Shown here: positions 21,891 through 24,583 of the stretch, in pieces
Layout of the letters: each line of letters starts with the position of its first letter
Position numbering within the stretch: the first letter of the stretch is position 1
DNA from: Zeimonas sp035303885
GTDB lineage: Bacteria > Pseudomonadota > Gammaproteobacteria > Burkholderiales > Burkholderiaceae_E
Assembly: GCA_035303885.1 (NCBI GenBank)
Contig: DATGRE010000160.1
Span: forward strand, 1 to 24,583
Reading direction: 5' to 3'
DNA length: 24,583 nucleotides
The notes under the pieces: generated by a model
Seen by the model: only the letters and a program-made list of their open reading frames with translations
What the model was told of the DNA's origin: nothing
Databases searched by the model: none
Translations under genes and position numbers: made by a program

Positions 21891-22933
21891 TGACGCTGGG
21901 GACGACGTCCGCCGACGGGCTCGCGATCGATGCGCGTTCGCTCGACGCGTTGCGTCGGAATGCGTCGAGCGACCCGCGCGGCGCGCTGCAACACGCGGCC
22001 GGACAGTTCGAGGCGCTGTTCATGCAGCAGCTGCTCAAGAGCATGCGCGATGCGATGCCGAAGAGCGGCCTGTTCGACGGGCCGGGACACGACACCTACG
22101 TCGCGATGCTCGACCAGCAGCTCGCGCAGTCGATGGCGAGCCGCCCGGGGGGGCTGGCCGGGATCATCGTGCGCCAGCTCGAACGCAATTTCGCTCCGCG
22201 AAGCGCGCAGTCGAACGATGCGTCGAAGGGGCCGGCGGGCGCTTCGATGTCGTTCGCCACGCGCGGCGAGAATGCGGCCAGCTCGAGCGAAGCGTTCGCG
22301 CGCGCGCGCGCGTGGGCGACGCCCGCGGTCGCGATGCCTGCGATCGGCGGTGGCGCGCGCGGCGTGGCCGGAAACGCCCCCGTGCACGCGGCGCAGGCCG
22401 CGTCGCTCGATCCGCAGGCGTCGCGCGAGTTGAGGGCGTCGCTCGAGAAGCGGCTCGATGCGCCGCAGGCGGCCTTCGTGCAACGCATGTGGCCGCACGC
22501 GATCGCCGCGCAGCGCGCAACCGGCGTTCCGGCGGCCTTCGTCGTCGGGCAGGCTGCGCTCGAGTCCGGCTGGGGCCGGCACGAGATCCGTCATCCCGAC
22601 GGTCGCACGGCGCACAACCTGTTCGGCATCAAGGCCGCGGGCGGCTGGCGCGGGCCGACGGTCGAGGTGACGACCACCGAGTACGTCGACGGCCGCCCGG
22701 TGAAGACCGTCGAGAAGTTCCGCGCCTACGGCTCGTACGCCGAGGCGTTCCGCGACTGGGCGTCGCTGATGTCGACGAGCGCACGCTACGGCGCGGTGCT
22801 GCGCGAGGCGCGCTCGGCCGAGGGCTTCGCGCAGGGCCTGCAGCGCGCGGGCTACGCCACCGATCCGGAATACGCGGACAAGCTCCAGAGCACGATCCGA
22901 CGCACGCTGCGCTTGGCGCGCCCGAGCACTTGA
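21890..22933 (+). CDS. flgJ: Rod cap and peptidoglycan hydrolase FlgJ (bifunctional)
   Basis: FlgJ caps the growing rod and cuts the cell wall so the rod can pass. The 347-residue protein has both modules: an N-terminal rod-cap domain (about 30-98, AAGQFEALFMQQLLKSMRDAMP), a variable linker (100-190), and a C-terminal glucosaminidase of the GH73 type (about 195-347) with the catalytic glutamate E225 in QAALESGWGRHEI, followed by NLFGIKAAGGWRG and the later EKFRAYGSYAEAFRDWASLM. The second catalytic-site tyrosine/aspartate region looks intact. The ATG at 21890 shares its first base with the flgI stop (TGATG); a TTG three bases earlier is possible. Single-domain FlgJ occurs elsewhere, so the full bifunctional form is informative. 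Confidence 0.95.
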   Translation: MTLGTTSADGLAIDARSLDALRRNASSDPRGALQHAAGQFEALFMQQLLKSMRDAMPKSGLFDGPGHDTYVAMLDQQLAQSMASRPGGLAGIIVRQLERNFAPRSAQSNDASKGPAGASMSFATRGENAASSSEAFARARAWATPAVAMPAIGGGARGVAGNAPVHAAQAASLDPQASRELRASLEKRLDAPQAAFVQRMWPHAIAAQRATGVPAAFVVGQAALESGWGRHEIRHPDGRTAHNLFGIKAAGGWRGPTVEVTTTEYVDGRPVKTVEKFRAYGSYAEAFRDWASLMSTSARYGAVLREARSAEGFAQGLQRAGYATDPEYADKLQSTIRRTLRLARPST

Positions 22934-22943
22934 GGAGAAGACG

Positions 22944-24548
22944 ATGCCGCTGCTCGGGATCGGACAAAGCGCGCTGATGGCGGCCTATGCGCAGCTGCAG
23001 ACGACCGGCCACAACATCGCGAACGCGAACGCGCCCGGCTACAGCCGGCAGGAAGCGGTGTTCGCCACCGCCGGCGCGCGACAGACGGGCGGCGGCTTTC
23101 TCGGCTGGGGCGTCGACCTCGTCACCGTGCAGCGCCGCTACGACCGCTTCCTCGCGAGCGAGCTCGCGTCGAGCACCGCGGCGTCGGCTGCGGATACCGC
23201 GCGGGCCGCACATCTCGAGCGATTGCAGCGCGTGCTCGCCGACACCGACCACGGCGTCGGCGCCGCGCTCGACGACCTCAACGTCGCGCTCGCCGACGTC
23301 GTGAATCGCGCGTCGGATCCGACCGCGCGCGAGGTCGTCGTCCAGCGGGCGGAGACGCTCGCGCAGCGCATCCGCAGCGCCGATGCGCAGATGCTCGCGC
23401 TCGGGCGCGATGCCGACGAGCAGATCGCGCATTCGGCGGGACGCGTCAACGAGCTGCTGCGGCAGTTCGCCGGCCTGAACGAGCGCATCGCGGCGGTGCG
23501 CGCGAGCGGACACACGCCGAACGACCTGCTCGACGAGCGCGATCGCGTGCTGCTGCAGCTGAACGGCTACCTGAAGGTGGATGCGCACGAGCAGGACGAC
23601 GGGACGATGAGCCTGTTCGCCGCGGGCGGCCAGGCGCTGCTCGTCGGTTCGTCGGTCGCGACGCTCGAGGTCTCCGACACCGATCCGCCGTCGAAGCTGC
23701 AGGTCTTCCTGAAGAACGGGACGACGACGATGCCGATGCAGGCGAGCTCCTTCGGGGGCGGGTCGATCGGCGGCTGGATGCGCTTTCGCGACGAGGATCT
23801 GCACGAGACGCGGGCGCGGTTCTCCGAGCTGGCCGAGGCGATCGCGGAGACGTACAACGATCGGCAGGCGCTCGGCACGACGCCCAACGGCGTTCCGGGG
23901 CAGGCGATGTTCTCGTGGGGCAGCAACGGACACTTCGATTTCCGCAGCCTGCTCGTGTCCGGCACGCAGCTCGCATCCGCCTATCCGGTGGCCGTCGAGC
24001 TCGACCCGAACAACTCGGCCGAGGTGACCCTCGCCGCGTTCGACGTGGACGGCGCGATCGCCACCACGCCGGTCGCGATCCGGTTCGACGGGAACGGCAA
24101 CTACGAGCTGATCGACTCGGGCGGCAATTCGTTGGGGGCAGGCACGTATTCGCCCGGATCGATCGTCGTTTCGCACGAGGGATGGTCGCTCACGCTGCGA
24201 GGTGCGCCGCAGGACGGGGACGTCGTCCACGTCGTGCCGAACGCGAATCCCGGCACCGACGGGCGCAACGCCCGCCGGATGATCTTCGATTCCGAAGGCC
24301 TCACGGATTCGTTCGCGACGATCATCGGCGACCTCGGCGCGCGGACGCAGTCGGCGCAGGCGAGTCGCACCGCCTCAGCGGGGCTGCTGTCGAACGCGCA
24401 GGCGGCGCACGCCGAGCACTCGGCGGTGAACCTCGACGAGGAAGCCGCGCGCCTGCTGCAGTACCAGCAGATGTACCAGGCGGCGGCGAAAGTCATCCAG
24501 ACGGCGCAGTCGATGTTCGACACGCTGCTGAGTGCGACCGCGCGTTGA
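22944..24548 (+). CDS. flgK: Hook-filament junction protein 1, FlgK
   Basis: FlgK joins hook and filament and is the main client of the FlgN chaperone encoded here. The 534-residue product starts MPLLGIGQSALMAAYAQLQTTGHNIANANAPGYSRQEAVF (FlgK N-terminal rod motif) and ends with the C-terminal D0 block SAVNLDEEAARLLQYQQMYQAAAKVIQTAQSMFDTLLSATAR. In between are the coiled-coil D1 (about 75-200, with LLDERDRVLLQLNGYLKV) and variable outer domains. The length is close to the enteric protein. GAGGAGAAG, overlapping the flgJ stop, precedes the ATG. No internal break is seen. Confidence 0.97.
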   Translation: MPLLGIGQSALMAAYAQLQTTGHNIANANAPGYSRQEAVFATAGARQTGGGFLGWGVDLVTVQRRYDRFLASELASSTAASAADTARAAHLERLQRVLADTDHGVGAALDDLNVALADVVNRASDPTAREVVVQRAETLAQRIRSADAQMLALGRDADEQIAHSAGRVNELLRQFAGLNERIAAVRASGHTPNDLLDERDRVLLQLNGYLKVDAHEQDDGTMSLFAAGGQALLVGSSVATLEVSDTDPPSKLQVFLKNGTTTMPMQASSFGGGSIGGWMRFRDEDLHETRARFSELAEAIAETYNDRQALGTTPNGVPGQAMFSWGSNGHFDFRSLLVSGTQLASAYPVAVELDPNNSAEVTLAAFDVDGAIATTPVAIRFDGNGNYELIDSGGNSLGAGTYSPGSIVVSHEGWSLTLRGAPQDGDVVHVVPNANPGTDGRNARRMIFDSEGLTDSFATIIGDLGARTQSAQASRTASAGLLSNAQAAHAEHSAVNLDEEAARLLQYQQMYQAAAKVIQTAQSMFDTLLSATAR

Positions 24549-24573
24549 TCGGCACCAGACACGATTGGAAACG

Positions 24574-24579
24574 AAGGAG
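24574..24579 (+). promoter_or_regulatory. Ribosome binding site of the next gene (expected flgL)
   Basis: AAGGAG lies 4 bases before the right edge, in the usual position ahead of a start codon just outside the window. By gene order the next gene should be flgL (hook-filament junction protein 2), which is inference. Confidence 0.6.
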
Positions 24580-24583
24580 CTTC

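Overview
This window is one contiguous, GC-rich flagellar locus, and nearly every base belongs to a recognisable flagellar or chemotaxis gene. The organism is most likely a betaproteobacterium, probably of the order Burkholderiales. The reasons are the FlhDC master regulator next to motAB, an E. coli-like proton stator, the flhB-flhA-flhF-flhG-fliA block, and the flgN-flgM-flgA / flgBCDEFGHIJK(L) divergon. The genus cannot be settled from the sequence.

Layout, left to right. (1) The 5' part of a flagellin gene (fliC, minus strand) runs off the left edge and has a perfect sigma-28 promoter. (2) Divergent from it lie flhD and flhC (master regulator), then a 403-bp gap with hairpins and a sigma-28-like promoter, then motA and motB (stator). 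(3) flhB, flhA, flhF, an flhG-like gene and fliA form a tightly overlapping export, placement and sigma-factor operon. The chemotaxis genes (cheA, cheW, cheY, cheZ and so on) often found between motB and flhB in related bacteria are absent here. (4) Two chemoreceptor genes follow. One is a soluble receptor with a C-terminal sensory domain. The other is a membrane Cache-type receptor with its own sigma-28 promoter and a C-terminal GWESF tether. (5) On the minus strand are flgA and then flgM-flgN (P-ring chaperone, anti-sigma-28, hook-junction chaperone). (6) On the plus strand flgB through flgK encode rod, hook cap, hook, L and P rings, muramidase and hook-filament junction. The window ends on the Shine-Dalgarno sequence of what should be flgL.

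The genes form the usual hierarchy. FlhDC should switch on the flhB and flgB operons, whose upstream regions share a spaced motif (CT[T/A]ATC-N24-CGAATAATCGG). FliA then drives late genes. I find four sigma-28-type promoters with an invariant 15-bp spacer, upstream of fliC, motA, the membrane receptor and flgM. FlgM restrains FliA until the hook is complete.

I see no novel defence, mobile or biosynthetic system. The items most worth a second look are the shared flhB/flgB promoter motif, an FlhG-like protein without a P-loop, the soluble receptor with a C-terminal sensor, the missing che genes, an in-frame duplication inside flgD, and a likely wrong default start for the membrane receptor.
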